From Candidatus Termititenax sp. (GTDB lineage: Bacteria > Margulisbacteria > Riflemargulisbacteria > GWF2-35-9 > DYQY01): a stretch of DNA of 64,000 nucleotides. The notes below the pieces were generated by a model, which was not told the origin of the DNA, did not search any database, and saw only the letters and a program-made list of their open reading frames with translations. A program made the translations under genes and the position numbers. The stretch is from positions 70,900 through 134,899 of the forward strand of contig DYQY01000006.1 in NCBI GenBank assembly GCA_020719045.1. The letters run 5' to 3'. Each line of letters starts with the position of its first letter. Position 1 is the first letter of the stretch. Below are positions 1 through 14,200 of this stretch, in pieces.

Positions 1-3000
1 TGCGCTTACTGCCATCTAATGGATATAATTCCGGATCTATTGTTGGAGCAGTGGCATCATAAGTTACGTAAATATGCGTTGAATAGCTGTGCCCTGCTTT
101 ATCCCTTATATATGCCTCATAAACATAACTGTCCTCAGTAATTACATTATTAATAGCATTAAATGAAACAATACTGGCATTATCACTTAAGGCAATTCTT
201 TTAACACTAGAAACATCTCTTTCATTTGTATTAGCTATCTTTAAAGAATTATCCCACCACGTTGAAGAGGATTTTCCTTCTAGTGTAAATAACCTGAAGA
301 ATACCCTCTTATCCATATCAGCAAATCCATTTGATGTTACCAAGGAGTCATACGAAACATGGGCTCTGATAAACGAGGAATCATAGAAACCGAACTCTGG
401 CAGAATACCGTTTTGATTATTATCATCACAATCTTCAAGCGTAAAAACAAAAGCTGCTGGATGATTAACGGTAGGAGCATTAAGGTCGATTGTTATTCTT
501 GTTTCAAATCTTTCTTGTCTCTTAACACCTGCCCTATCAATTAGCTGAAAGCTTAAATTTGCTGCTAATCCTCTGAATTCATTATTTGAGTAGTACTCTA
601 ATAGATTTTGAAAATCAATATCAACGGTTATACCAACTTGATTCTGGAAATATGCAACCTCATTATAGGTAATATAATAATCGTATAAACCACTATCTAT
701 CGTTACATATCCATTTGATGTTGCATATTGAACCAAAATATTCTTTGTTGATATTCCAGTTACTTCAGCTACAGAATCAAAAGTAATATAAAAAGATATT
801 GTTGTTTGATCAAAATATCCGTAATAAGGAATAAGTCCATCTTTAGGAGATGAGTTATCTGTTCTATCAGGGATAAAACCAAACCCTTGTGTTGGAGGAA
901 CATTTTGCCAGTCAAAAACCAAATTCATATAATTAACGGCACTATTACCTGCATAATCGTATACTGTTATCGTAAAAGTAACGGCTCCTTGCTTAATGTC
1001 ATCAGAAATATCATCTGCTGATAAGAACCATTCCATACCACTAAATAGCATGCCTTTAGTAATAATCTCACCTCGAGAAACTGCACCAGTCGTACTAGTT
1101 TCCCACGACAACTCAACATACCAAATACCAGCGGTTGGAACTATTCCTAATTGATTATTATCTTCTCCCAAGTTATCAAACATATCCCAAGTTAGCCAAA
1201 TAGCTTGCTTATTATAAAAATTATCTTCTTCTGGCAAATAACTATCTTCATCTACATCTATACGAGCTGTTCTGTTAAAAGTTGTTATTTCTGGACTAAC
1301 CCTGTCTATATATAATCGTTGTTGATTCCAAGTAACGATACCAGCAGAATTATTAACCTTCATAACGATATCCAAGGAAATAACATCATAATCTAAACTT
1401 GAAACACCATATAAGCCCTGACTAGTTAAGTTAAAAGTATTATTAGCTTGCCAATTAGAGAAAACACCTAACACTCCCAAATTACCAGAACCATCTCTTG
1501 TTGCAACTGAATTGCCTGTTGCAAATAGGTAATATGGATTTTCAGCAAGACCTGAATGACTATCAGCAAACATACTAAACGTAATTACAAAATTAGCTGT
1601 GTTTGAAAATAATCTTCTTTCATAACCTGCGGGAATGCCTTCGCTGTTATTAGTAACACCAGTAACACCAACATTCCAAGGTGTAGTTGCCGATGATGTA
1701 GGAGCTGATAAATCCACAGTAACAATCAAGTTCTTTTTATCATAACCACTTAACATACCTACACCATCAACAAATTTAAATGTTAGCTGGAATCTACCCT
1801 GATATCCATCAACTACATTAATCGTTTGTTGAACGTCAAGCGTTACGTCTATTGTAAGACCAGCTATTGTTCTTCCGTTCAATAAATCCTGTACTCCAAC
1901 AATATTGTATGTAACTTGCACAAACTCTGGACTAACAGTAACTATACTATTGTTGAAGGAAACAAATGCTACTATTGGATGTTGGTACATTAAATAACTA
2001 AGAGCAGTGATATCCCCAGCATCACCAGTTAATACTATCTGTAAATTAATCGTTGGCTGGTCATAAACCCCAACCATATAACGCGAATTAGAAGGTGTTC
2101 TATCATCAAAAAGATATCCATGACTATCCGTAACTGATAAATTAGAAATGTTATCATATGTTACTATAATATCTTTAATTTGCAGATTTATAGTATTACT
2201 CCAGTCAAACCAAACAACATTATAGGTAGTTGTAACATTACCTGCAAAATCAATTATATCTACACCAATCGTAACAATCCCCTGCATTATTGTATTTTCT
2301 ATATATCCGGTGGTAATTACATGCTGATTAACCATATCTAGATGGTTAATAGTAATTATGTTCGTTCTGCTACTATTCTTACTAAAATAAATTACTGCAT
2401 TATAAATACCTTGGTGGTTAGCTGTTGCAAACCCAAAGAAACTCTGACCAGCTAAATCAACATAATAATTATCTGAAGCTCTCCAATTAATTGTTAGTGG
2501 TTGTAGACTATAGTAGCTTGACGTAGAGCTAGACATGTAGTCTCCAGCCATTTGCTCACTAAAATAATACTCATTAACTGTTGGCACAATAGTATCAACG
2601 ACTATCCATCTGTCAAAAGAAGTAACCAGCGCCACATTATTACGGACTTGATATTCAATGCGATAAATACTATTTGGTGTTAATGATGTATACACCAGAC
2701 CATCCCCTGTAGCGATATCTATATCATAAGTGCTCATCCAGCTTAAGTTCTTATAGTCCTCACTAATACTTAAACTATTAAAAGGATATCTTCTAGCCTG
2801 ATAATAATACTTATTTTCTGGCAACCCAGAATGACTGTCATTAAAATCAGCACTAAGCCTAATATTGCGAGTTGAACGACTAAAGGCTGTTCCATCAACT
2901 ATTCCATATTCCGTATAGTCCCTAGTTGCAATAAAGAAATAGTCACTAGCCCTAAATACCGCAGAGCCCGTCGGAGGCGTCACGTCTACAGTTATTACAA

Positions 3001-6000
3001 TGCTGTTTTCTGGCACCAATGCACTATCAAGATTACCAGCTCCGTCAACAAATAAGAAGGATACACTAACTGGTCCTTGATATTGTCCTTCTCTACCAAT
3101 CCACTCTGACATATCAAATGTAACATTAACGGTTAACCATGCAAGATTATTAGCCATGTTTCGATTGCTTTTCATGTCTGCTAAGTTATAAGAAGCAACC
3201 ACTGTTTTAGTACAAATATATGGCGATCCATTTATTGTTGCACATATTTCTATTGGAATATGGTTACGCGTAAGATAGCTTAGCTGAGTAATATCATTAG
3301 CATTTGAGCCAAACTCTAGAATAAATGTCACCGTTGGCGAATCATAATATCCAGCATTAATACTTATTGGTGCTCCACCCAAACCATCCTCATTACTATT
3401 ATCACTTACATTAATTATAGCTATCTGAGAATTCATTGTATTTATTGAATCAAAAATCAATGGTCCAATAGTTCCAGTTCGCATATTATATGCAAAATCA
3501 TAAAAATCTAAATTAACAGATATCAGTTTCCCATTAAAAAACTCTAATACAAAATCACGAGATAACTGCTTACTGCTTGAAGGTGAGATTCCTGAATCCA
3601 TGCTAACTATGTTGTTTGTAAGAACAAATACTTTAGGTCCAGACGCTATAATGTCCTGATAACTAATATCAAAATGGTGTATGCCAAAATGCGTATTTTG
3701 CCTATTATTAGCAAAAATTCCAGCTGTAATAATATTATCAGAAGCAACATATCGTATTGTACTTGTTGCAACTTGAACATAAAGCGGATCACTCTTAGGA
3801 TAGGCCGTTGCTCCATCTGGGATATCTAATGTTGGAGTCTGAACCACTGGTATTTCAGAGTCGAAAACAACGTTGAAAGTAGCGCCCTTCGATACTGCCC
3901 CAACATTATTCCAAGCATACGTAAACAAATGATACAAGCTGTTAGCTGATAATACATTGTTAACACTTGCAATACTCATCAGCTCACTAGTTCCGTTTCG
4001 CGTGCTTATAGTGCTTAAGTTTCTTGAAAGAAGAACCAGCTGATTAAATGTTGTTGGTAGCATACTATGTGAATCAACGAACAATACCTTTAGTTTTGGA
4101 GTACTATTGCTGCTAATAAACACAGTGTTTGTACTTAATCCATAGTGACCAAACATTGACGCGTTTCCTTGATATCCAAACCCAACATCAAAACTTACAC
4201 CACCGAAAACAGATGTGGTTGGCGAGGAAAGATCTACTGTTGAAATAAAAGCCATTGAGCTCGTTGCTGAAAGATTACCTGCACCATCAATAACCTTAAG
4301 TTTTATTGCTGTTTGACCTTGATAGCCTGTCTCTTTAACAAACTCCTCCAGGTTAACTGTTACTGATACAGTCAAGGATCTCAAATTGCCTGTCTGAAAA
4401 ATATCCTCAGTAAAACTATAAGTTGAAATAACCTTATCAAGACTAACTGGCACAAAAATTTCTGAATTAGCTGTAGAAACAAAAACCTCAAAAGGGATAT
4501 GTGGGATACGTAAGTAACTAAGTTGGGTTCTATCATTTGCAGTAATTGTGAAATGAACTATAAAATCTACAGTCGTCTGATCATAGTAGCCAGACATCCC
4601 GCTTGCCTCATAAGGATTAATGGTTAGCATGCCCCCAACACCTAAATTCTTCACATTATCAGTTACTGCTTCATATCTTTCTATTTGCGCATTTAAAGTA
4701 TTATTGATATCTATAATAAATGGACCAATATTAAAGGTAGCTATGTTGCCAGCAAAGTCTATGGCTATTAATGAAAAAGTAATTGAATGTTCACCAATGC
4801 CTTCTAAATATTCCTTAGATATAACAAAGTTATTCTGAGTATTTGGATTCAAATCACTTGAAGCGATCGACACATACTTATTAGAAGTAATATACTTAAG
4901 TTCATAGCTAAATATGCCCAAATTATTGTTATTATTAAATATATTTGAAGAAGCGATATAGGCATTATCAGAAACTATCCATCGAACATTTATGGTTGAT
5001 AACTGAATAAAATTCTCAGATGAAGAACTATAGGTAGACCCTCCACCCTGTTGTTTTGCTTCAAACAAGGATGAAGTTGGTGGAACATTGTCAATAACTA
5101 TATACTTTGGCTCTGACTTATTTACAACTCCTGCCATATTTGCTACATAATTATGAACAACATAGTAATAATTTGGACTAGCACCACCAAAACTATTAAA
5201 ACTAGCGATTGAAACTGTTGGCGAATTATTCCAACCAGTATTCCATGATGCAATATGTCCACCCGATAAACTAAACTTATCTATTAAATAATTATTCCAA
5301 GTTACTTTTAAACTACTATGTATATCTGTTGCAGAAGAACTTATAATTAACTGATTGCTAGTATTATGGAAAGCAAAATTAACTGAAATACCATAATTCA
5401 ATAAAGAGTTTTCTGTTGATACAAAGAAATAATTATTATTCTCAGTTATAAAGATAAATTCTTGCTCTGGAGGAGTAAGGTCAACAGTAACTAAGATAGC
5501 ATTAGATGTTGGAGACAAGTTGCCAGCACCATCTATTATTTTAAATGACAAAGAAACTATTCCCTGATAAAGACTAGTTCCAATATATTCCTTAAGATCA
5601 ATTGTGACTGAAATAGTTACACCTGCCAAATTAGGAACTAAGATTATACTTGGCAACTTGTTATAAGTAGCCATAACATTTACGGAAGATACTTCTTTCC
5701 ACTGCAAATCTGAAGTTGCAACGTAAACAACCAACGGAATATGATTAGCTGTCAGGTAACTTAACTGAGTCGTGTCATGAGCATTTAAACTCAAGTGAAT
5801 AACAATATTAACTGATGTTTGATCATAGTACCCAACAGTAAGAGCTGCTTGGTATGGGGTAAGCTCAAATCCAGTATAATTAGTAACATTGGCAACATTA
5901 TCTGTAACTTTCTCAAAAAACTTAATCTGTTCATTTAATGTATTTGACCAATCAAAAAAGTAGTAAGAAGAATTTTGGGACGCAATGTTTCCGCAAAAAT

Positions 6001-8200
6001 CCTGTGCAAAAATAGTCATACTTACAGAACCTTCGCGAATATTATCACTTACATATAAAACAGATAAATTATATGAAGACTGATTGTACCTTGAATAAGC
6101 ATAGTTAACATTTAAACTAATCCCACTATCAATAGTAATCCTTGAGCTATTCTTATTATAAAATAACTCATAATTATAAATGCCATTAAAGGAAGGTCTT
6201 TGGCTCTTTTCATTAAATATTTCGTCACCTAATAAATCATAAGCATTATCCGAAACTCTCCACCTAACAGAAACTGATTCGTTAGAAATAAAATTTAAAG
6301 AACTTCTTTGGAATGCTGATAATTGTGAACCAGCTGCTTCTATATAAAAACTGTTAATTGTTGGCGCTTTTGTATCAAAAACATAATTCTTTGTATTAAT
6401 AACAACTCTACCTACCTTATTCCTAATAGAAGAAACTATTTGATACAACTGGTTTTCGGAAACAAAAAGTTCTGGAGTAAATTTATCACTTAATCTAACA
6501 CGGGGATAAGATTCCCATCCATCAAAAGATTGAACCTTTTGCTCTAATGCTAAATCTGAAAAATCTTTTTGTATAAACTTATACCAGTATGCTTCTCCTG
6601 CTAAACCAGAATGAGAGTCAGCAAAATCTTCAACTGTTTGCCCTACGTTTGTAGTTATAATAAAAGCCGTGTTGCTGCTAATACCATAAACGTCAAACAA
6701 GTTATTGTAAATTTCTCCATTATAGAAAATATCTGAGGAATTAACAAATAAAGATGAACCTGTTGGGGGACTAAGGTCAACTGTGATTCGACTAGTCATA
6801 TTGGCCGTACTAGATAAATAGCCTGCACCATCAACTAGCTTAAAGGATAAAGTTACAGGTCCTTGATAGCTATTTAGACTAACGACTTCGCTTAAATCTA
6901 CAGTTATAAAAACAGCTACGTTCTCTAAGTTGCCTGTTAAATAATCTGTATTAAAATACTTATTACTACCATCTAGTATTGGAGGCATTTGACCAATAGA
7001 AGCAGTAACATAGTTGAATGATACTCGTAATTGCCGTGAGCCAGTAGCAACAAAAACCTCTACCGGTAAATGAGAAGGAGTTGTAAGAGTATTTATCTGA
7101 GTAACATCATACGCGTCTTTTGTTAAGTGAATAACAACACTTACCTCTTCTTGGTCAAAATAACCAGAACCACCTGCATCTGAAGGTGCTACTCCATCCA
7201 TCTGACCATCAGTGTTATCAGTCACTGGAATGATTTGCTTTATACTATTCTCTAATGCATTTCCAGTGTCAAGATATAGTACCATCTGAGTAACAGCATA
7301 GTTAAGAGCATAGTCCCAAGCATATATACTGAAGGTCACTTTACCCTCCAATATATGGCTCATAACATCTGACCAGTTGATTGTCACTGATGTAGAAATC
7401 GTAGGAACAAACCCTTGTGCAGATTCTCTTACTCCATCAATGTTCATAATTGAAGTATTTCTGGAACTAAAAATATATCCTGATGTTGGATTATTAGCGT
7501 CTATGTGGTCGTATTCTAACTCATAAAACCATATACCTTTTCTGTCTGCACCAGTTAGCCAACCACCAGATTTAACAGCCAAATCATCAGTTGCTTTCCA
7601 AGAAATAACCAAATTCTGACTACCATAAAAATTCCAAGTTGCTGGAAGATAATTCCTGTCTTCTGAAACAGACTGCCTTATACTAAATGCACTAATAGTA
7701 GGTGGTGTAGTATCTCTTACTACTAAAAAGCTGTTTCTTGTAATAATTCCTGCATTGTTAGCATAGTAATTATCAACCATATACAGTTTGTCATACTCTT
7801 TATTTAGGTATACGCCGATATCTAACGTAACAGTAGTAGAACTTTTTTTACTATTCTTTGTGTACAATAAACTACCACCATAGGAACCCTCAATATATGC
7901 ATTTTGTGCTAAATTGCTGGTTATAGCCGTGGCATACACTTTTGTTCTTAGGTATTTGTCATTCGTTGGAACTCCAGAATCAACATCAATAAACTGTGCC
8001 ATGTTAAAACTAACCTGATTAGTTTTAACATAAACGATACTATTAACTGAAGCAAAAATGTTCAATGAGGCAATCTGAAAGTTATTTACTGTGGGAAGGT
8101 TGCCTGTTACTTGACCATAATAAATATATAAACCCTTGTCTTTATTTAAAACATTGCCAGAATGAATATCAAAAATTAATCCACCAGATAGCTCTGGAGG
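1..8200 (-). repeat. six copies of a ~1.25-kb (about 420 aa) multi-domain super-repeat
   Basis: The encoded signature G-Y-Y/F-D-Q followed by D-x-T-Q-L-S-Y-L occurs near 810, 2,068, 3,340, 4,585, 5,823 and 7,170, spacings of 1,238 to 1,347 bp. A second signature, F-x-D-G-A-G-N-L-S then T-V-D-L-x-P-P-T, follows each copy (near 540, 1,760, 3,020, 4,275, 5,520 and 6,820). Within a unit other fixed landmarks appear in order: DSHSGL, RN-x-AG, a DN-containing I-x-W strand, DFAGN and DWSNTLN. So the unit is a block of about four beta-sandwich domains duplicated as a whole, unlike the single-domain array at the N-terminal side. It continues past the window edge. Confidence 0.8.
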
Positions 8201-11200
8201 GGTAATATCAATGGTAATTATTGACCATTTTGAACTCGCAGTTGGAAATACGGGGTTACCTGCAGCATCTGCCAAACTAACATAGAACCTAACTATCTTT
8301 GTGCTTTCAGTAATAACGGTTGTGGTGTTAATAGACGTATATTTCCCCTTACCATCAACAAAAGTATCCATAGTAACTTTTATTGTTCCTGGTTTTGGAT
8401 TAAACACGTCAAAAGTAAACGATGCGGTTACAATAATGCTAGAATTTATTGTTCCCCAATTACTTGTTGCATAACCATAATAGGCATAAAAAACATTTCC
8501 GTTATTATTATAAGAATCATTAGTTGTCCAAACACACACAAACTGTGCGCCTGGTTTAGCATAAATCAGACTATCCATAGTTGCCCTAAAACTGAAACTT
8601 ACAACCCCAGAATTGTAGATACGATTCTGTAAATCACCTGAACTACAATGAACTGGAGCTAATAGTTCATTGTTCAGCAACTGTGCTCCAAGTACAGAAG
8701 CTGTTGCTAACCTAGAATTTCCATCTGAACGATAGGTTGTGTCTGGCAAAACATCCACGGTGATAATTAAAGACGCTGTTGGATTTACATTATTAACCCA
8801 TAACATGTCCGAATAATCTGTTGTTGTTATATTGCCAGCATAGTCAACTATTGATAGTTTAAACTGGAATAAAGCATCTTTGGTGGAACCAAAAATAGCA
8901 TTATTAGAGATAACACTGTCTCTGGTTACAAAGAAACAATAATTAAAAGGTGTTACTTGTCTATTATTAGTTGTGAATCTATCTCCGGAAGGTCTCTTTG
9001 TTAAAATATCATATGGAGAGCTTGCTAATACTTTATATATTCCATAATTATTTGAAACTAAGCTACCAAAATTATTAAAAGCAATATCTAAAGTGGCTAC
9101 TTCCTGTCCATTTCTAGAAACTAAAACTCTTATAAAAGAAAATTCATAAACATTGGTACTATTTATACTAAGAACTTTTTCATTATAAGCATCATCATGC
9201 ACTGTAAAATATAGTCTTATCCCTTTATGCCCGTCTATATAGAAAGTTGGAGTAGTTACTAATGAATGATTGGGCATTAAAGGCTGAATACCCCAAGTGC
9301 TCACATATGGTTTTTCAAAAAGTAGCTTTCTTTGGTTTTCATTTTTCCACCAAGATTCTTTAACACTTATTGAGCTTATAACAGGCGAGTTAGCATCATA
9401 AACAACTATAGCATTGCTTGTACCAGAATAATTCCTAGCCTTATCCTCCCAAATTAAATCGATCCAGTTAATTCCAACATTAATATTAGCCGTAATACTA
9501 TCCCATGCGTCATACCATCTCTGATGAGAAGCTCCCTTATTCCCTTGAGTGTCGCTTGTTATTACTCTATATCTAAACGGATTCACCGGAAGACCAATGC
9601 CTCCATTATCTGTAATATTTCCAACAAACGCCACACTATTTGCTGTTACCCAATTCTGTTTAGCTAATGCATTTAAAGTATTAACGTATATCATTTCTTT
9701 ATACCCAAAGAAAGCTGGCATTATCTTCGATTTAAATTCTGTTGAAGGAACATCAAACGTAATTCTTTGCTCTGAGATTATAATTCTATTATTTGTTGCG
9801 CTTAAGGCACCAAGGTTCTTCTCAATATCCAAATCTAATAATTTTTCATATAAATAATATGAATTTAAAGTAACCGTCGGATTCCTTGTATCTACATAAT
9901 ATGGAACGACAATGCTAATCGCACGGTCGCCATACATGTTGGGGATATTTACGGAAAGATACTGCTGTGCATTTACAGATAGCCTATCTCTATTTGCTGT
10001 AATTAATGTTCCAGTTGTATTCTTTGTTGAATAACCATAAAAACTATTGTAGTTATAGGTAATAAGTATTGGTGCTGTAGACCAATTATTATGGGTGGGT
10101 AAAGCCATGTTTGATGAAATAGCATTAAGTCCACTATAAGCATTCACAGATGAGCCATTAGAGAAAAATATAGGACGCTGATTCCATGCTCTTAACTGGT
10201 ATGGCTCACCAGATACAACTATCTGCATGGAAACACGAATATCATTTGTGTTTGTACCTATCACGCCATCTACTAACCATGGCTGAACTTGATAATCCAT
10301 CCATGGTTCACTATTAATTGAATAACGTGAAGCATAGGTTTGTTGAGTAGGAACGCCAGCAGAAGTCATGTACAAAAACTCCATTTGAGTTTGTGCTGTT
10401 ACAAGCTCTATTGGTTTAGACTTATAAACATGTGAGAATTTAATCTCGTCAATATTCTTCCCATAGTCCATTGCCCCAAGATTTAAAGTCGCCCCATCCT
10501 CTAAGCCATTAATGCTTACTTGAACTAAATCTCTAGCCCAGTCCCACCCCCCAAGACTTAAGTTAAAAGAAATATCATGAGTTGTCCTGCCAGTTGACAT
10601 ATTATAATAAGCACCTTGAAGTGGCTCACCATTAACATTTTTAATAGATAAACTCTCGTTATTAGATAAAGAATTCGATGCATTTACCCATGATTTCTCA
10701 AACCTATCCTGCGTATTCTGATAGAAAGCGAGCTGTTCAGATGACTCATCAAAGCCCCTTAGATAGAACTTAGCAGAACTGGAAACTACTATAAAATCCC
10801 GTCCCCACCTTCCTGCAACAGTTTCTACATATGGAAAATAATTCTGACTTGGGAATATCCCCCAAGCATGTTGCAGTCCAGCTGATAAAGTATCAAAAGC
10901 TGAATATATATACCTTGCACTATTACCTGTTGGAAACACATTCATTCTGTTGGTCTCAGAAGCGTAATGATTAATCTTATAATCATTGTTCTGCTCTGGT
11001 TGCTTTGTGTCATAACCATTCTCGCCACCAAAATTAAGATGCCCTTGTTCGCCTAAAATATTCTTTACTTTAAACTTATAGTCTGAATCTAAATAAACAA
11101 ATCCACTAAACTTTTTATCTAAAGTAGGTGCATTAAGGTCAGTATAGAAGTAAAAGTCTTTTGTTGCAGAATTACCCGCCCAGTCTTCGGCATATAGTCT

Positions 11201-14200
11201 AAGTCTATAGAACTGATCTCGTTCTCTAACATTAAAAGTTATTTGATTCATTGTAATCGTTGTATAAATAATATTCGTTGTACTAAACCAATTATTTGAA
11301 ATAACCAAATCATTACTAATAAGAGCAAACTGAGCTAAATTAATAGTTTGGTCAGAGTGAAAGGAATTTATAGTAAGACCTGACGGCGCCTCCGAGGTTA
11401 TTCGTTTGACAATATCCTGTGCAAAATTAAAGGTAAGTCCAGCTAAATTATATGTAGCATATTCTGACAAACTATTCATGCTTAAAAAGCTACCATTTTC
11501 TTGCCTTTCAGAAAGATCAAAACTAATCTTCTTTATCCCTGATCCAACGTTACCTGTTTGAGTTGCAGAATAATCTTTCATAAAAACTTGTATACCAACA
11601 TTGTTACTAATAACTAAAGCATACTCGATACCACCAACAGTTCTTCTGGCATTATTCGCACTATACTCTGAATGTAGTACTAAGTTCAAAGAAGGCTTAA
11701 TGGTATCTATAAGCACGGACTGACCTTGCGAAATATTACCAGTATTACCAGCATTATCCGTTACCCTAATATAAAAACTATAAAGGTTGTCAGTAAGAGG
11801 CTTAGAAAAATAGTAATTCTTAGAATTTACTTGATTCATGGTTATCCTGACTGATTCAGTAACCTTACTGCCATCCTCTGGGAATGGTGCAATATATGCA
11901 TAATAACAAGCTATCCCTGAACCACCAGGATCATAAGGGTTGGTCCAATTCCAAGTTAAAGATTGAGCTGTTTTAACAATACCAATATCCTCTCCAGTGT
12001 TATCCAAGGTTGGCTGAAAAACAGCGTTTGGTGTATTTCTGTCCATCCAGAACATATAAGACCTAACTAGCGGTTGCGACTTATTCCCAATCTTATCTTC
12101 AATTAAAATATAGAAATAAACATTCTTACTACTAACATCTACACCATTAAGTGATAGAGTATCCAATGAACAAGTATACAAATATCCCTTTGTTACAGGT
12201 ACGCTGTTAATAAGATGTCTTAATCTGGGGTCACCATAATCAACAGTAACCGTCTTAATTAAAACTGCTTCATGCGCATTAGAAATATCATTCCCAGTTG
12301 CATAAATTTCTATATAAAACTTTGATATCCCTGCTTCTTCTTGATAATCTGGCCAGATAATATCGACAGTAACTCCATTATAGAATCTACCATCAACGCT
12401 TTTAGAAAAACTATTGCTGTTGCCATCTATCTGGTTGATACAATCTTGAAAAGGTAATACCCATAAAGAATCTACAGGATGAATAAACGTATCATACTTA
12501 GTTATATAAACTGTTTTCATCGATGTCCAGTTCCCTGCATTATCACATGCTCTTATTCTCAAATGATGTTGAACCTGACCTAGATTAGGCATAACACTTT
12601 CTGGTTTATAACCTTGGGATCCGACAGATATCTTAGCTCCATATTGTCTATTTAGCTCTGGCCCCCAATATATCTCAAACTGACTAATTCCTGAGTCACC
12701 ATCATCCGCAAAACTAGTAGCCAATTGACCAAAATTAAAGCTTACAGCGTTTGTAACAGATTGCCATACATCATGAGGAATCCCATTTAATTCATTTACT
12801 GTAAAACCTTGTTTAAAACTTGGCGGTGTTGAATCAATCTTCAATGGGAAATCCGAACTAGCCCAAGGTGACTCATTACCTGCATAATCCACTGCTTTAA
12901 CTTTACAACGAATTTCTCCAGTTAAATTGATAAAACTATTATCTGACAAGGACAGAAAAGATGCGGTAACTATTGCAATAGAAGAATAGGAACCATCAGA
13001 TATCTCCACTACATATTGAGAAACTCCAAACTCATTTTCCTCTGGTGGCGTCCAAGAAAAAACACTCTGGGGAATGCTTTTACCCCAATATTTACCACCA
13101 ACGGCTACTCCAGAATTTGCCCATACCCTAGATATATTCCCAGGAGCAACTGTGTCGATAGCAAAATCAATAGACTTAATAGCGTCACCCTCTAGATCTG
13201 CTTTATTAATGCCACTTACCTCTACCCTAAATCTCTTTCCATTATTACCTGTTATTGGGATACTAATACCAGTACCGCCAATAAGCTTAGTATCCACTTC
13301 TTTATTATCTAAATTTACCAACGCATAACAGTACTCCTTTAATGGTGCTTTTGTATCCGTATACTCATAATTTGTTCCAAGAATACTGAGGTTAGAGCTC
13401 AAATAACTATTAACACCAACAACCGTAGTTACTCCTTGTTTAGGTATTGGTTTAGTTCTATCAAATTTATAAGATATACCAGCGCTCGTCGTCTTATAGA
13501 AATTATTAAGTTCAAGAGCATAATTTTTGTTACCTTCAGAATCATTAAGTATTGCGAAATCTACAAACCTATTAGAAAATTTTGTTAAAAAGTTATTGGT
13601 AGAATATATATGATCTGGCGGTTCATTATATGAATACCAACTCAGATTTTTTCCTTGGTTCCAAAGGGACTTTCTAGGATGATTGCTACTCCAAGAATGC
13701 TCTCTATTTGGTAATAGAATATCCTCTGCAAAATAATGGACTACAAGACGACCAGGTGAGTTTTCATCGATAAAAATATTATCATGATAGTCACCATCTC
13801 CTGACCAACCTGAAGTATTCCCTGCAAAATCAGTTACTCTTAATTTAATTGTAGAATTAACATTTAAAGTTGCTAACCCAAAATTACTAGCACTAATAGT
13901 TGGGGTAAAAGCATCACAAACAATAATATCTTCATTCTTTTGATTTGGAGAAACATCTATCTCAACCTTTGCTATACCAGAACCTAATGAATGATCATCA
14001 TAGCCTCGAATCTTCCAAACAAAATAACCATCCATGTTTAAAAAGTCTTTAGAAACTAAAGCGAAGCTTGAAGGATTTTCAACATCATGTTCTCTTAGGA
14101 ACTTCCCTAAATTTAATCTTAACTCATCAACCTGACCATCAATGGAAACAACTATACTTGTAATTATCTCTTTATAGTCAACAGTAATTTTATTAAATAA

